This document shows positions 1 to 8,994 of a stretch of DNA of 64,000 nt, piece after piece. The notes beneath the pieces were generated by a model. The model did not search any database. It worked only from the letters and a program-made list of their open reading frames with translations, and was not told the DNA's origin. The stretch is from NCBI RefSeq assembly GCF_900067135.1, contig NZ_FJUR01000005.1, forward strand, positions 124,001 to 188,000, read 5' to 3'. This stretch comes from Rhizobium sp. 9140 (GTDB lineage: Bacteria; Pseudomonadota; Alphaproteobacteria; Rhizobiales; Rhizobiaceae). A program made the translations under genes and the position numbers. Numbering within the stretch: position 1 is the first letter of the stretch; every line of letters starts with the position of its first letter.

Positions 1-61
1 GCCTCCAGGCTCGTCGTGTGGCACAGTGAAAGGATGAAGCCTGCAATGGCTACGCAGCGTG

Positions 62-490
62 TTATCGCCATCCACCTGCCCTCCGGTTGGCTGCACGATC
101 TCCGCATCGTCTGCCTCTCGCGTCCCGCTGCCAGGAGTACTGACAATTTCCTTGATACGTCGGGTAAGACGGTGCCCCGCAATCGTTGTTGGCACAAATT
201 GCGACGGCTGTTCCAACCAGTGCGATAGCCACGATTGCCGCAGCAGCCTGGTCCTGCTGCTGCACCATTGCCGGGCAATCGTAGGTTTGGATTCCACGTC
301 GATTCAGCTCGAGCGCAATCTGCTGCTGGAAAACAGGGTCCATAGCCTGCAGAAATGTACGGCATAGGGAAGCCTGGCTGACGGCTTTAGGATTCCTGGC
401 AAACTCAGCTTGAGTAGTGGTTGTGCAGCTCGCCAAGGCAAGCGTCATCGATGCGGCTAACGCGAGCCGCGCAATTTGCTTATATTTCAA
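62..490 (-). CDS. Small putative lipoprotein of unknown function
   Basis: Encodes about 142 residues. The N-terminus is a lipoprotein signal: two basic residues, a hydrophobic Ala/Leu stretch and a lipobox-like LASC with the candidate lipidated Cys at about residue 20. I place the start at the TTG (complement of 488-490), because GAGGGG lies six bases upstream; an in-frame ATG at 520 would put charged residues before the signal. The middle contains a second short hydrophobic Ala/Val/Ile segment, and the tail is Cys-, Arg- and Gly-rich. No family is recognised. An outer- or inner-membrane lipoprotein is an inference from the lipobox only. Confidence 0.6.
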   Translation of the reverse strand: MKYKQIARLALAASMTLALASCTTTTQAEFARNPKAVSQASLCRTFLQAMDPVFQQQIALELNRRGIQTYDCPAMVQQQDQAAAAIVAIALVGTAVAICANNDCGAPSYPTYQGNCQYSWQRDARGRRCGDRAANRRAGGWR

Positions 491-520
491 CGTTGTCCCC
501 TCAGATAACGAGGAGATCAT

Positions 521-925
521 CGCACAACTTTACGAAGAGTCGATAGTCACTTACGGGAAGTCCAAGCTTTCTCTTTGACGAGCGGCAGATTTTAGGATTT
601 TCCCCTAGAACTAGGGTAATAGGTTTTGTTTCCGATCAATATAAGCGTCTTATGAGTAGGCCCACGGCCGGAAATTGCGAGTTGATTGAAGAAGGTCGTT
701 GAAGGAAGAAACATTCCGTCGGTCAACCGTGACATGAATGTGGTGATCGAACTCATGAGTTTGAGGGCGCATTGGACTTGAACGAACTGCACGCGATATA
801 AGGGGGCAGTTAAATCAGGATTCAGGACCACTTACGAATGGTAAGCAGCATCTCCAGATTGCCGCGAGCATCACAGTAGGCTTCCGATCTTGTAAGACCT
901 TGCCCGAAGTAAACCACGCGATCTC
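521..925. other. Intergenic stretch, no supported gene
   Basis: About 400 bases between the lipoprotein gene and the end of the ornithine-cyclodeaminase-like gene. A 79-codon frame on the minus strand (592-831) has no recognisable domain and no convincing ribosome site. I see nothing I can support here. Confidence 0.4.
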
Positions 926-1873
926 TTATCCAAGCGACCGGCTCTGTAAGAAAAGATGGCGCGCAGTGAAAAGGTCGAGATGCCCGCCACCGACGTTCTT
1001 GAACATCGTGATGTCGTCCCGCCCCGCCCTGCCCCAATGTCTCCGGCTGCAAAGGTCGAAGAGATCGGCGACGATGTCGTCCCGCGTGATGAGCCCGCGC
1101 TGAACCGGCTCGGCAATGTCGCCCGAGCCCTCACAGCCGACGCGGGTATCGACGAAAACTTTGCCGGCGCGGCGAGCGACATCGTCATCGGCCTCGCGCA
1201 TGGTCGGCAAATAAGCGCCGATCAGATCGACGTGGGCGCCGGGTTTCAAATGTAAACCACGGACGAGCGGCTCCGTAGCCATTGTGACGCAGGAAACGAT
1301 ATCGGCCTGTGCGACAGCGGCATCGAGATCCGTTACACCAGAGATAGCGGGATCATCGAGGCGAGCCGCCAGTGCCTGTGCTTTCTCAGGATTTCGGTTC
1401 CAGATCATGATCTTGCCGATCGAGGGACGCACGCACCGATGAGCTGCGATCACGTGCGGTGCAAGACCGCCAGCGCCGATCACCAGCAGGACCTCCGCGT
1501 CAGCGCGTGCCAGGAGATCGACGGCAAGCGCCGAGTCTGCTGCTGTCTTTCGAAACGTCAGCGCAGCGCCGTCGCACGTCATCAGCGGCGCCCCGGTTCG
1601 CCCGTCGATCAGCGTCACCAGACCTTGTACAGAAGGTTGCGGAACGGGCAGCGACGGGTTGCCGGGGAAGACGCCAACGAGCTTGACCGCGATCATGTCG
1701 CCACTTGCCCAGGCGATGAGTGAGACAAAGGCATTGTCGGTGTTGCCGCTGTCCGTCATCACATCGACGCGGGTCTGGGGCATCGTACCGTCGCTATGGG
1801 CCTTACGAAGGGCAGCTACGAGGCTCCGGTAATCAAGCAGATCGTGGACGGTCTCGGCATTCAAATGCAGCAT
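926..1873 (-). CDS. Ornithine cyclodeaminase / mu-crystallin family protein
   Basis: 315 residues, a normal length for the family. It shows a Rossmann motif (VIGAGGLAPHVIAAH) in the middle, the WNRNPEKA segment typical of the NAD(P)-binding half, and the C-terminal DITMFKNVGG motif. The family includes NAD-dependent ornithine cyclodeaminases, alanine dehydrogenases and ketimine reductases; the substrate cannot be read from sequence. It is the last gene of a leftward set (binding protein, permease, ATPase, then this) and starts 14 bases after the ATPase stop, so it probably acts on an imported amino acid or on the amine released from a sugar-amine conjugate. Confidence 0.85.
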   Translation of the reverse strand: MLHLNAETVHDLLDYRSLVAALRKAHSDGTMPQTRVDVMTDSGNTDNAFVSLIAWASGDMIAVKLVGVFPGNPSLPVPQPSVQGLVTLIDGRTGAPLMTCDGAALTFRKTAADSALAVDLLARADAEVLLVIGAGGLAPHVIAAHRCVRPSIGKIMIWNRNPEKAQALAARLDDPAISGVTDLDAAVAQADIVSCVTMATEPLVRGLHLKPGAHVDLIGAYLPTMREADDDVARRAGKVFVDTRVGCEGSGDIAEPVQRGLITRDDIVADLFDLCSRRHWGRAGRDDITMFKNVGGGHLDLFTARHLFLQSRSLG

Positions 1874-1887
1874 GCAAACTCCGGGCG

Positions 1888-2658
1888 TCAGAGGACGCGG
1901 GCGAGAAACGACTTCGTGCGCGCGTGCTTGGGGTTCGAAAGGACCTCGCGGGGCGGGCCGGCTTCGACGATGACGCCGCCATCCATGAAGATGAGATGAT
2001 CGGCGACATCGCGGGCGAAAGCCATCTCGTGCGTGACCACCACCATGGTCATTCCCTCTTCCGCTAGCTGCCTCATGACGGCTAGGACCTCGCCGACAAG
2101 CTCCGGGTCGAGCGCGGACGTCGGCTCGTCGAAGAGCATGACGGCCGGGCGCATGGCAAGCGAGCGCGCGATGGCCACACGCTGCTGCTGGCCGCCAGAA
2201 AGTTGCTTCGGATAGTAGTGCGCCCGCTCGCGCAGCCCGACCTTGTCGAGCAGCATCATCGCCTCCTCGATCGCCTCGCTTCTCTTGCGCCGCTGCACGA
2301 CGACAGGGGCCTCGATGATATTCTCGAGGGCCGTCTTGTGAGGGAAAAGGTTGAAGCTCTGGAACACCATGCCCATCCGCTGGCGCTGGGCGGCAAGCTC
2401 GTTGAAACTCATGCGGTGGAGGGTCTTTCCACGCCAGCGAACGCCGACGGGCGCGCCGTCTAGGAAGACGACGCCGGAATCGGGCACCTCGATATGGTTG
2501 AGGCAGCGCAGCAGCGTGCTCTTGCCCGAACCAGACGGACCGACGATGCATGTAACGTCACCGGCCCTGACGCTCATATCGATACCAGTGAGCACGCGGT
2601 GCGTTCCGAAACTCTTGGTCAGGCGCTCGACGTTGAGGAGAGGCATGGCAACGTTCAT
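1888..2658 (-). CDS. Polar amino-acid ABC transporter ATP-binding protein (GlnQ/HisP type)
   Basis: 256 residues. Walker A GPSGSGKS at 40-47, Q-loop in MVFQSFNLF near 97-105, signature LSGGQQQR at 153-160, Walker B VMLFDEPT at 173-180 and H-loop His210. It would drive uptake through the adjacent permease at the cytoplasmic face of the inner membrane. The start overlaps the permease stop as ATGA, and GGAGG lies 6-7 bases upstream, so the two are translationally coupled. The GlnQ/HisP subfamily usually serves amino acids, opines and related polar compounds. Confidence 0.93.
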   Translation of the reverse strand: MNVAMPLLNVERLTKSFGTHRVLTGIDMSVRAGDVTCIVGPSGSGKSTLLRCLNHIEVPDSGVVFLDGAPVGVRWRGKTLHRMSFNELAAQRQRMGMVFQSFNLFPHKTALENIIEAPVVVQRRKRSEAIEEAMMLLDKVGLRERAHYYPKQLSGGQQQRVAIARSLAMRPAVMLFDEPTSALDPELVGEVLAVMRQLAEEGMTMVVVTHEMAFARDVADHLIFMDGGVIVEAGPPREVLSNPKHARTKSFLARVL

Positions 2659-3593
2659 GGCGAGACCTCCACCCGGCGGGCTCCCCAGAACCGGGTGCGA
2701 AACAGCGAGGCAAGGATCAGGGTGACCTGCAGCGGACGGCCGTCGTTCAGGCGATGTTCGATGTAGTGCTCGACAAGCGTCAGAATGGTGGAGAGCACGA
2801 GGTACCAGATGGTGGCGACGATCAGCAGCGGGATGGTCTCGTAGGTGCGCGAATAGATCATCTGCGCGGAATAGAGCAGATCGGGAAGCGCGAGAACGCT
2901 GACCAGCGACGTGAATTTCAGCATGGAGATCGTGTCGTTGCCGATCGGCGGCACGACGATCTTCAAGGCCTGTGGCAGCACGATCCGGCGCAGCGTCTGC
3001 GCTTTGCTCATGCCGAGCGTTGCCGCCGCTTCCGTCTGCCCGGTACTGACTGCCTGGATGCCGGCGCGGATCATTTCCGCCGCATAGGCGCTTTCCGTCA
3101 GCGCCAAACCAAGGACGGCGGCGCTGAACGGCGTGATCAGCGCATTCATGCTGGCCGACCAGAGCTGCGGACCGAAGGGAATGCCGAGCGACACCGTGGG
3201 AATGAGAAGTGCCAGGTTATACCAGAAGATCAGCTGAACCAGCGGCGGCACGCCGCGGAAGAACCAGATCCACACCCAGCTTGCCATCTGGAACACCGGA
3301 TTTTGCGAGAGCCGCATGATGGCGAGAATAACGCCGATCGCCAGACCGAGCACCATGGCGATGAAGGTGAGAAGCAAGGTCCGCCCGAGCCCGGCAAGAA
3401 TCTCCGGGCTGAACATATACCGCGCGACGACATCCCAGTGCAGGTTCTCGTTCGTCACGAGCAGGCGCACGAACAGGAACACGATCACGAGAAGCACGAC
3501 GCCGCCGATCCACCGCGAGGGATGGCGTTCGGGGACCGGCTGGATCGTGTGGATATCCGGACGTTCGGGAAGAGTTTTCAGATTTTGCGCCAT
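2655..3593 (-). CDS. Amino-acid ABC transporter permease
   Basis: 312 residues. A cytoplasmic N-terminus is followed by TM1 at about 29-46, then the HisMQ-type core with RTLLLTF near 71-77 and the EAA coupling loop ([17 protein letters not shown]) at about 188-204. Only one permease gene is present, so a homodimer is likely. It overlaps the ATPase gene by four bases and lies 99 bases downstream of the binding-protein gene. The C-terminus has an extra hydrophobic-basic tail. The substrate is unknown; context suggests a sugar-amine or amino-acid derivative. Confidence 0.92.
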   Translation of the reverse strand: MAQNLKTLPERPDIHTIQPVPERHPSRWIGGVVLLVIVFLFVRLLVTNENLHWDVVARYMFSPEILAGLGRTLLLTFIAMVLGLAIGVILAIMRLSQNPVFQMASWVWIWFFRGVPPLVQLIFWYNLALLIPTVSLGIPFGPQLWSASMNALITPFSAAVLGLALTESAYAAEMIRAGIQAVSTGQTEAAATLGMSKAQTLRRIVLPQALKIVVPPIGNDTISMLKFTSLVSVLALPDLLYSAQMIYSRTYETIPLLIVATIWYLVLSTILTLVEHYIEHRLNDGRPLQVTLILASLFRTRFWGARRVEVSP

Positions 3594-3692
3594 TCGAACC
3601 TCTGGCAGATGAGAAGAGGCAGGCAGCGGGGCATGCGTCTTCTTATGGATGAGAGGAGCCGCAATCGCGGCTCCTCGTCGTCGGCATGATTT

Positions 3693-4580
3693 CTATTTCG
3701 TGGCGGGATGCGCGGCGTTGACGAGGATAGCCGCGTCCAGCATCCCTGATCCATCGACGCCCCACTTGGCCATCAGGGCCTTGTAGGAGCCATCGTCGAT
3801 CATCGCCTGCAAGGCATCCCGCAGCACCGGCCCGAGAGGGTCGCCGCGTCTGACTCCGATGCCGTTGAAGACGGCATTGCTCGTCAGCTTCGAAACGCCG
3901 AAGCGTCCGGTCTGCTTTGCCAGATACTGGAGCTTTGCCGAGCCGGCAGCCACCATTTCGATCCGGGCGGAGGAGACCGCGAGTTCTGCCGCGTTCTGCG
4001 TCGTGAACTGCTGGAGGTCGATCGGCTCCGCGCCGCTCTTCAAGCAGATGTCGGCGCTTACGGTCTGCAGGTACTGAAAGTCCCAGGCGCCCGTCATCAC
4101 GGCAATCGAGTGGCCGCAGAGATCCTTTTCGGCCTGAATGTCGAAGTTCTTCTCCTTCAGGAATGCATAGGCCGTTCCCTCATTGCGCTGCGGCACGAAA
4201 TCCAGCACCTGCAGCCGCTCTTCGGTTACGCCGAACGAGGAGAAACCGGCATCGAAGCGCTTGGATGCGAGACCCGGAATGATCGCGTCGAAACTGGTGG
4301 GCGTGAAGGTGAAGGTGACGCCGAGCTTCGCGGACATGGCCTTGGCCATATCGATGCTCCAGCCCTTCAGCTCGCCGTTCTCGATGAACTCGTCCGGCGG
4401 CCAGTCGTTGAAGGCCGCGACATTGACCCCATTCGCCCTGTACTGCTCCGGCACGGCATCATGCAGCTTCTGATCGATGCCGGCAGCCGACGCAGTGCCT
4501 AGAGCCAAACCCGTCAAGACGGGTACGAGCGCCAGTGTGAAGGCCAAGCCCTTCAGGTAGGCCGATGGTTCTGATCTCAT
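3693..4580 (-). CDS. Extracellular solute-binding protein of amino-acid ABC transporter
   Basis: 295 residues, SBP family 3. I start at the ATG at 4580, preceded by AGGGGAAGAAG, rather than the longer in-frame ATG at 4640. The Sec signal peptide covers residues 1 to about 33, ending in an Ala-rich ASAA site. The mature part carries the family 3 N-lobe pattern (VAAFNDWPPDEF, then KGWSIDMAKAMSAKLGV, then FDAIIPGLASKRFDAGFSSFGVTEERLQVLDF). It delivers ligand to the downstream permease and ATPase. It is transcribed divergently from the LacI-type regulator gene, with a LacI-type operator at 4672-4689 between them. Confidence 0.92.
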   Translation of the reverse strand: MRSEPSAYLKGLAFTLALVPVLTGLALGTASAAGIDQKLHDAVPEQYRANGVNVAAFNDWPPDEFIENGELKGWSIDMAKAMSAKLGVTFTFTPTSFDAIIPGLASKRFDAGFSSFGVTEERLQVLDFVPQRNEGTAYAFLKEKNFDIQAEKDLCGHSIAVMTGAWDFQYLQTVSADICLKSGAEPIDLQQFTTQNAAELAVSSARIEMVAAGSAKLQYLAKQTGRFGVSKLTSNAVFNGIGVRRGDPLGPVLRDALQAMIDDGSYKALMAKWGVDGSGMLDAAILVNAAHPATK

Positions 4581-4671
4581 CTTCTTCCCCTTTCTTCTTG
4601 TCATTCTTCCTCCAGGTTCCGACAAGTCGGGCGACCTCATTGGGTCCGTGGGATTGATACCCCTCCGTCAT

Positions 4672-4689
4672 TGTGCGAACGTTCTCATA
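4672..4689. promoter_or_regulatory. LacI-family operator in the transporter/regulator divergent promoter
   Basis: Reads TGTGCGAACGTTCTCATA, nearly palindromic about AACGTT. Its reverse complement matches the site at 6875-6892 at 17 of 18 positions. It lies 92 bases upstream of the binding-protein start and 166 bases upstream of the regulator start, so the regulator could control both the transporter and itself. The even, CG-centred dyad is typical of LacI-family operators. Confidence 0.75.
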
Positions 4690-4854
4690 GGAAGACTTTG
4701 TTTTGCGGTTCCGTCAAGTCACAAAGTGTCGGGAAGGGTCATTCCCATCATAGATGGACATGAAATGCCTGTCCTTCCAAGGTCAGGCAAGGTACGCCAG
4801 AACGTGAGCAGGCTCTCATGTGAGCAGCCGTTCAATTGCAGCTTGGAGAAAGAA

Positions 4855-5961
4855 ATGGCAGAAAAGCGTTCCGACAAGACGACGATCACCGATGTGGCGC
4901 GCCATGCCGGCGTCAGCACTGCAACGGCTGGACGCGTTCTCGGAGGCTATGGCTATACCAGCGCCGAAAACAAGGAAAAGGTCCGCCTCGCCGCCCAAGC
5001 GCTGGGCTACCGCGCAAATCAGTTGGCACGCAGCCTGATCACCGGCAAGACGCGCACGATCGGTGTCGTCGCTGGCGATATCCAGAGCCCGTTCTATGCC
5101 AGTGTTCTGCGCGGCATCGCGGATGTTGCGCGCGCACAAGGCTTTGGCGTGCTTCTGACAAACAGCGACGAACGGCTGGAACGCGAAATCGAGGCCGTTC
5201 AGCTACTCCTCGAAAAGCAAATCGACGGGTTGATCGTCGCTCCCTGCGACACGTCGGGTGCACGGCACTTGCATGACGCTGCGGCCTCCGGATGCCCCAT
5301 CGTCCAGATCGACCGCCGAGTCGCCGGGCTCGCCGCCGATTCGGTAACGCTCGACAACCGGCACGCGGCTCGCGATAGCATCGGCCGGCTGATAGCTGCG
5401 GGGCACCGTCGGATCGGCATGATCGCGGAACTAGAGCGTTTCGAGTTCGGTGACATGGAGGCGTTCGTCGATGGCGTTGTCGCCGGTTCCATTGACCCGG
5501 AAACGCTGTTTCCCAGCTGGCAGCGACTGTTCGGCTATATCGAAGCGCACATCGTGCACGGGATCAGCATCGATCGCAGCCTGATCGGACGGGCCGGAAC
5601 CTACTCTGGTTCGGCCGCACGTGCGGCCACGATGAAGCTGCTGCAGCGCGCCGACCGGCCGACCGCACTGTTCACGGCCGATGGGCTGATGTCGGCCGTT
5701 GCGATGGACGCCATCACATCACTCGACCTCAGCCTTCCTGATGCTCTTTCCCTGATCTGCTTCGACGATCTCGACTGGATGCGATTTCTCAAGCCCGGCA
5801 TCACCGCCATCGCCCAGCCACTGACGGAGATGGGCCAAGCCGCTGCGCGCCTGATCCTGTCGCGCATCGGCGGGGAGGATAGCGCAGAACAGCATCACGT
5901 GCTGACGCACACGCTGGCGCTTCGCGGATCCGTGTCCGCACCTCAGGCCATCGACGCCTGA
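4855..5961 (+). CDS. LacI-family transcriptional regulator
   Basis: 368 residues. The N-terminal helix-turn-helix and hinge are clear (ITDVARHAGVSTATAGRVLGG, about residues 11-31; the hinge Leu-Ala-Arg-Ser follows), then a periplasmic-binding-protein-like sensor domain (RTIGVVAGDIQSPFYASVLRGI). The start is the ATG at 4855 after GGAGAAAGA; the upstream frame extension has no family similarity. It sits between the transporter genes and the kinase and deglycase genes, and both divergent regions carry the same operator, so it is likely the local repressor. Its 3' end overlaps the kinase pseudogene by 19 bases in convergent orientation. Confidence 0.93.
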   Translation: MAEKRSDKTTITDVARHAGVSTATAGRVLGGYGYTSAENKEKVRLAAQALGYRANQLARSLITGKTRTIGVVAGDIQSPFYASVLRGIADVARAQGFGVLLTNSDERLEREIEAVQLLLEKQIDGLIVAPCDTSGARHLHDAAASGCPIVQIDRRVAGLAADSVTLDNRHAARDSIGRLIAAGHRRIGMIAELERFEFGDMEAFVDGVVAGSIDPETLFPSWQRLFGYIEAHIVHGISIDRSLIGRAGTYSGSAARAATMKLLQRADRPTALFTADGLMSAVAMDAITSLDLSLPDALSLICFDDLDWMRFLKPGITAIAQPLTEMGQAAARLILSRIGGEDSAEQHHVLTHTLALRGSVSAPQAIDA

Positions 5962-6850
5962 CGTGCCGGCCGAAGTTCGGGAACATCGCCCGTCAGCGCG
6001 ATAGGCGCCCCATGGCCAACGGCGCCGACGTATCGGCAGGTATCAGCGGCGGCATCGGCGGCCGCCTTCAGCAAGACGTCCGGCGCTTCTCCGGCCACAA
6101 GCCCGTAGAGTGTCCGGGCAATAAAGGTATCGCCCGCCCCGAGCGTATCGACCAGTTCGGCCGGCGACGCCGCGACCTCGAAGAGACCTGCAGGCCCCAG
6201 AAGCAGCGCACCGGCGCCGCCCCGCGTGACCAGCACCCACGTCGCTCCTGGTCCCCGCACCTCCCCGGCCCCCGCACCTTCCCGGCTCCGCCGAGGTCCT
6301 GGGTTCCTCTGAGCTCCTGAGCGATCGCGAGCGCCTCGGCACGGTCGAGATCGCCGGCAGAAACGGATGCCAGAAAACAAAACGGTGCGATGGCCTTGCG
6401 GTGGTCGGCATCCCGGCGCGTGGAGAAGTCGTAGGACAAACGCGTCTGGCCGGCGGCCTGGGGGACATGCGCATCGAGACCGCTGGATTGCCCGATGTGA
6501 ACGGCGGAAAATGTGGAGAGCCAGGCGATATCCGCCGGGTCCGGCGCAAACATCGAGACGCCGAGGTCGGCGCGGACGAAGATGCGGTCGGCATCGCGAT
6601 GGCCGATGATGCAGTAGGCTGTCGGGCCGTCCAGCACTCGCAACCGGGCGAGATCCACCCCTTCCGTCTGCAGTGCCGCTTTGATCACGGCACCCGCTTC
6701 GTCTTTCCCGATTGCGCCGATATAGGCCGACTGCCCGCCGAACCGGCGGATGAAGATGGAGAGGTTCAGGCAGTTTCCACCCGGAAACATCTGGCGCTTC
6801 GAGATATAGCAGTCCACGACGTTGTCGCCCATCGCAGCAATTTTGATCAT
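5943..6850 (-). pseudogene. PfkB-family sugar kinase, frameshifted (fructosamine-kinase FrlD-like)
   Basis: The N-terminal half is read in one frame (MIKIAAMGDNVVDCYISKRQ, a GGNCLNLSIFIRRFGG ribokinase segment, DGPTAYCIIGHRDADRIFV). The C-terminal half is read in another (WVLVTRGGAGALLL, then the PfkB signature LVDTLGAGDTFIA with catalytic Asp). The break is a 17-bp imperfect tandem repeat at 6246-6262 and 6263-6279; removing one unit restores one continuous frame of about 296 codons. The start ATG at 6850 lies 24 bases from the LacI-type operator. The family phosphorylates sugars; the FrlD-like role (phosphorylating a fructosyl-amine for the adjacent SIS protein) is inferred from context. 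Confidence 0.8.
6246..6279. repeat. 17-bp imperfect tandem duplication that breaks the kinase frame
   Basis: Two adjacent units on the plus strand, TCCTGGTCCCCGCACCT and CCCCGGCCCCCGCACCT, agree at 14 of 17 positions. Seventeen is not a multiple of three, and the kinase reading frame changes exactly here. Confidence 0.8.
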
Positions 6851-6874
6851 CGCGCATCTTTCCGATTGACTTGA

Positions 6875-6892
6875 TGTGAGAACGTTCGCACA
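6875..6892. promoter_or_regulatory. LacI-family operator between kinase and deglycase genes
   Basis: TGTGAGAACGTTCGCACA, a dyad with one mismatched pair (TGTGAG against TGTGCG). It lies 24 bases upstream of the kinase start and 154 bases upstream of the SIS-protein start. It matches the site at 4672-4689 in inverted orientation. Confidence 0.8.
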
Positions 6893-7046
6893 TTGGTCGA
6901 AAGCTGTCAACGCGGGCCTGACCCGACATTGCGAGACGCTGCCTCGGCGCATTCCGGCGGCCATAGCCTCGTCGTGTCCGGTGGCAGGTTGGCGACAGCT
7001 GCCTTCAGCAGGTGCCGGTGTGGCGCCGAGACAGACCGAGGATATG

Positions 7047-8048
7047 ATGAAAACTGCCGTAAACGCTGATATCGCCGCCACGCTTGCCGCCTTGGGTTCA
7101 AGAACCGTTCGACAGGTCTTTCTCGTCGCCTGCGGCGGGTCGCTGTCGATCATGCATCCGGGCAAGTATTTCCTGGATCGTCATTCCCGGCGCATCACGT
7201 CGGACGTTTACAATGGCGACGAATTCGTCTGCCGCGATCCGCTGACGCTCGATGCCCACTCCATCGTGATTCTCTGCTCGCAGACGGGGACGACGCGCGA
7301 GACCGTTCGTGCCGCACAGCATGCCAAGGCCAAGGGCGCCACCGTCATCGGCATGACGCTGGATCCGGCATCGCCGCTGGCCGAAGCGGCCGATCATGTT
7401 CTTCAGTATCAGGCGTCCTACACAACCGGCGTGGCGATCGATGCGGCGGACAGCAATTATGGTGTACTCTACATGCTCCTCGCGGGCCTCGTGAACATCG
7501 CCGACGGTACCGACTATCTGCCGTCGCTGCTGAAAAGCCTCGGACATCTCCAGCCGGCGATCGACAAGGCCCATATCCGCTACGCGGACCTCTTCACAAC
7601 CTTTGCCGAGCGCTTCAAGGACCGTCCGGTGATCTACACCACGGCGAGCGGCGCCAATTACGGCGCAGCCTATTCGTTTGCGATCTGCGTTCTCATGGAG
7701 ATGCAGTGGATCAATTCACAGGCCATCCACGCCAACGAGTTCTTCCACGGACCCTTCGAGGTGGTCGACGAGAACGCCTGCTTCATCACCATGATGGGCC
7801 TTGACGAAACCCGTCGGCTCGAAGAGCGCACGCGCGACTTCCTGTATCGGTTCGGAGACAGGAATAACGTCCTCGTCCTCGACGCTGCCGATCTCGACCT
7901 CGACGGGATCGACCCGCAATTCCAGGGCTATCTCGTTCCCCTGATATTCTTCGATGCCCTCTGGAAATTCGCCTACAAGCTTGCCGATCTCCGCGATCAG
8001 ACAATGCTGGAAGCCCGCCGCTACATGAAGAAAATCAGCGATTATTAA
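7047..8048 (+). CDS. SIS-domain sugar isomerase/deglycase (FrlB-like)
   Basis: 333 residues. Two SIS folds: the first has VFLVACGGSLSIMHPGKYFLD near residues 24-44 and the phosphosugar loop ILCSQTGTTRETV; the second has VIYTTASGANYGAA and the EFFHGPFE motif typical of the FrlB/AgaS branch. Such enzymes cleave fructosamine-6-phosphates or isomerise amino-sugar phosphates in the cytoplasm. Starts exist at 7044 and 7047; GAGG at 7038-7041 favours 7047. It is divergent from the PfkB-like kinase across the LacI-type operator. Kinase, deglycase, amino-acid-type ABC transporter and a cyclodeaminase-like enzyme together suggest catabolism of an Amadori compound or opine-like sugar amine. That last step is inference. 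Confidence 0.85.
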   Translation: MKTAVNADIAATLAALGSRTVRQVFLVACGGSLSIMHPGKYFLDRHSRRITSDVYNGDEFVCRDPLTLDAHSIVILCSQTGTTRETVRAAQHAKAKGATVIGMTLDPASPLAEAADHVLQYQASYTTGVAIDAADSNYGVLYMLLAGLVNIADGTDYLPSLLKSLGHLQPAIDKAHIRYADLFTTFAERFKDRPVIYTTASGANYGAAYSFAICVLMEMQWINSQAIHANEFFHGPFEVVDENACFITMMGLDETRRLEERTRDFLYRFGDRNNVLVLDAADLDLDGIDPQFQGYLVPLIFFDALWKFAYKLADLRDQTMLEARRYMKKISDY

Positions 8049-8093
8049 GAGGTCGGTCTCAAACGGCGGACGGGCTATGCTGTACTGGAAGCG

Positions 8094-8408
8094 TTGGCGG
8101 CGTCCGCCAACGGGCGAGCGAGTTCGCAGGCGCATGCGCCGGCGCCTCCTTACGCGGAGGCGTCGATCGGCTCAGCGCATCGCGAGCCCGATGGCACGCT
8201 GGTCCTATGGCTGCGAGGGAAAATTGAAGACGGGTCCGTTGTCGGACATGGTGAGTGGCGCTACCCGCCGCGTGACCCGCACTATGACCGTGTCCTGCGC
8301 CATTTGGGACCGATCCCACCGGGCGGTGAGGTTTTTGTGTGGCCATTTCCACCACGTGGCCGGACGAACCTGCGTCGCCTCAGCGACCAAGGTCGTAGGT
8401 CACGGTGA
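8094..8408 (+). CDS. Hypothetical protein, about 104 aa
   Basis: A TTG start follows CTGGAAG. The central part looks like a folded protein rather than a shadow frame (EPDGTLVLWLRGKIEDG, then WRYPPRDPHYDRVLRHLG, then PGGEVFVWPFP). The YPP-D/H-P-x-Y followed by HLG-x-x-PG pattern recalls small proteins seen in rhizobia, but I cannot name a family. The 3' end overlaps the convergent exported-protein gene by about 29 bases. The Arg-rich tail may be out of the original frame. Confidence 0.4.
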   Translation: MAASANGRASSQAHAPAPPYAEASIGSAHREPDGTLVLWLRGKIEDGSVVGHGEWRYPPRDPHYDRVLRHLGPIPPGGEVFVWPFPPRGRTNLRRLSDQGRRSR

Positions 8409-8994
8409 CGATCACCTGGGGGCGGTCGCGACGTGCACCCGGTTCATCGGCACGGCTGAGGACCAGTGCCAGCTTTGGCTCCTTGCGCAGTCGGAAGAAG
8501 GTCGAGACCCGGCCCTCTCGGTGCTCCTCGCCGATGCGCTCCCAGCGATCGGAGACGTCCGGCGAGGCGGCCACCGCTTCGGCCGCCGGCTGGAAGTCGG
8601 CCCCGCCGCCGCCCGTGATGTGGCACATCGGAATGTCGCGCGAGACCACCAGCGCGTAACCCTCGTTGGGTCCGACATTGATCCGCCAGTACCGGTTGCC
8701 GCGCCGGAAGGGCTCGGGTGGGAAGAGCGGCTCCGGCAGGCTCTCGGTCTCGAACACCGCGCCACCAAGATCGATGGCCGCGAGGAAGCGCGCCGGATCG
8801 TTCAGCCAGCTTGACGGGTCGAGGACCCAAATCTCGCAGCCGCGCAGTGCGCCCTCCAGACCGCTGCGCAACGGATCCGCGACAGGCCCATCCTGCGCCG
8901 ATGCGGACCCGGAGATGGCAAGCAGCATCGTGGATGCGAGCAGCAGGCGGGACAAACGGCCCATGTCGATGGAGCTCCGTAAGCGCAGCATCAT
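8380..8994 (-). CDS. Exported hypothetical protein
   Basis: 204 residues. The start ATG at 8994 overlaps the stop of the upstream gene as ATGA. A signal peptide is visible (basic residues, then LLLASTMLLAISGSASAQ), so the product is probably periplasmic. The mature part holds ALRGCEIWVLDPSSW, RYWRINVGPNEGYALVVSRDIPMCHITGGG and a long Arg/Glu-rich C-terminal stretch. No family is recognised. It is coupled to the other exported protein gene, suggesting a joint envelope function. Confidence 0.65.
   Translation of the reverse strand: MMLRLRSSIDMGRLSRLLLASTMLLAISGSASAQDGPVADPLRSGLEGALRGCEIWVLDPSSWLNDPARFLAAIDLGGAVFETESLPEPLFPPEPFRRGNRYWRINVGPNEGYALVVSRDIPMCHITGGGGADFQPAAEAVAASPDVSDRWERIGEEHREGRVSTFFRLRKEPKLALVLSRADEPGARRDRPQVIVTVTYDLGR

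Noticed and set aside
592..831. 79-codon minus-strand frame as a gene
   Set aside because: No recognisable domain, no ribosome site, and composition not distinguishable from non-coding DNA.
2754..3689. Long plus-strand frame opposite the ABC permease
   Set aside because: Highly charged His/Arg/Asp/Gln-rich translation typical of the antisense of a GC-rich membrane-protein gene; the permease on the other strand is unambiguous.
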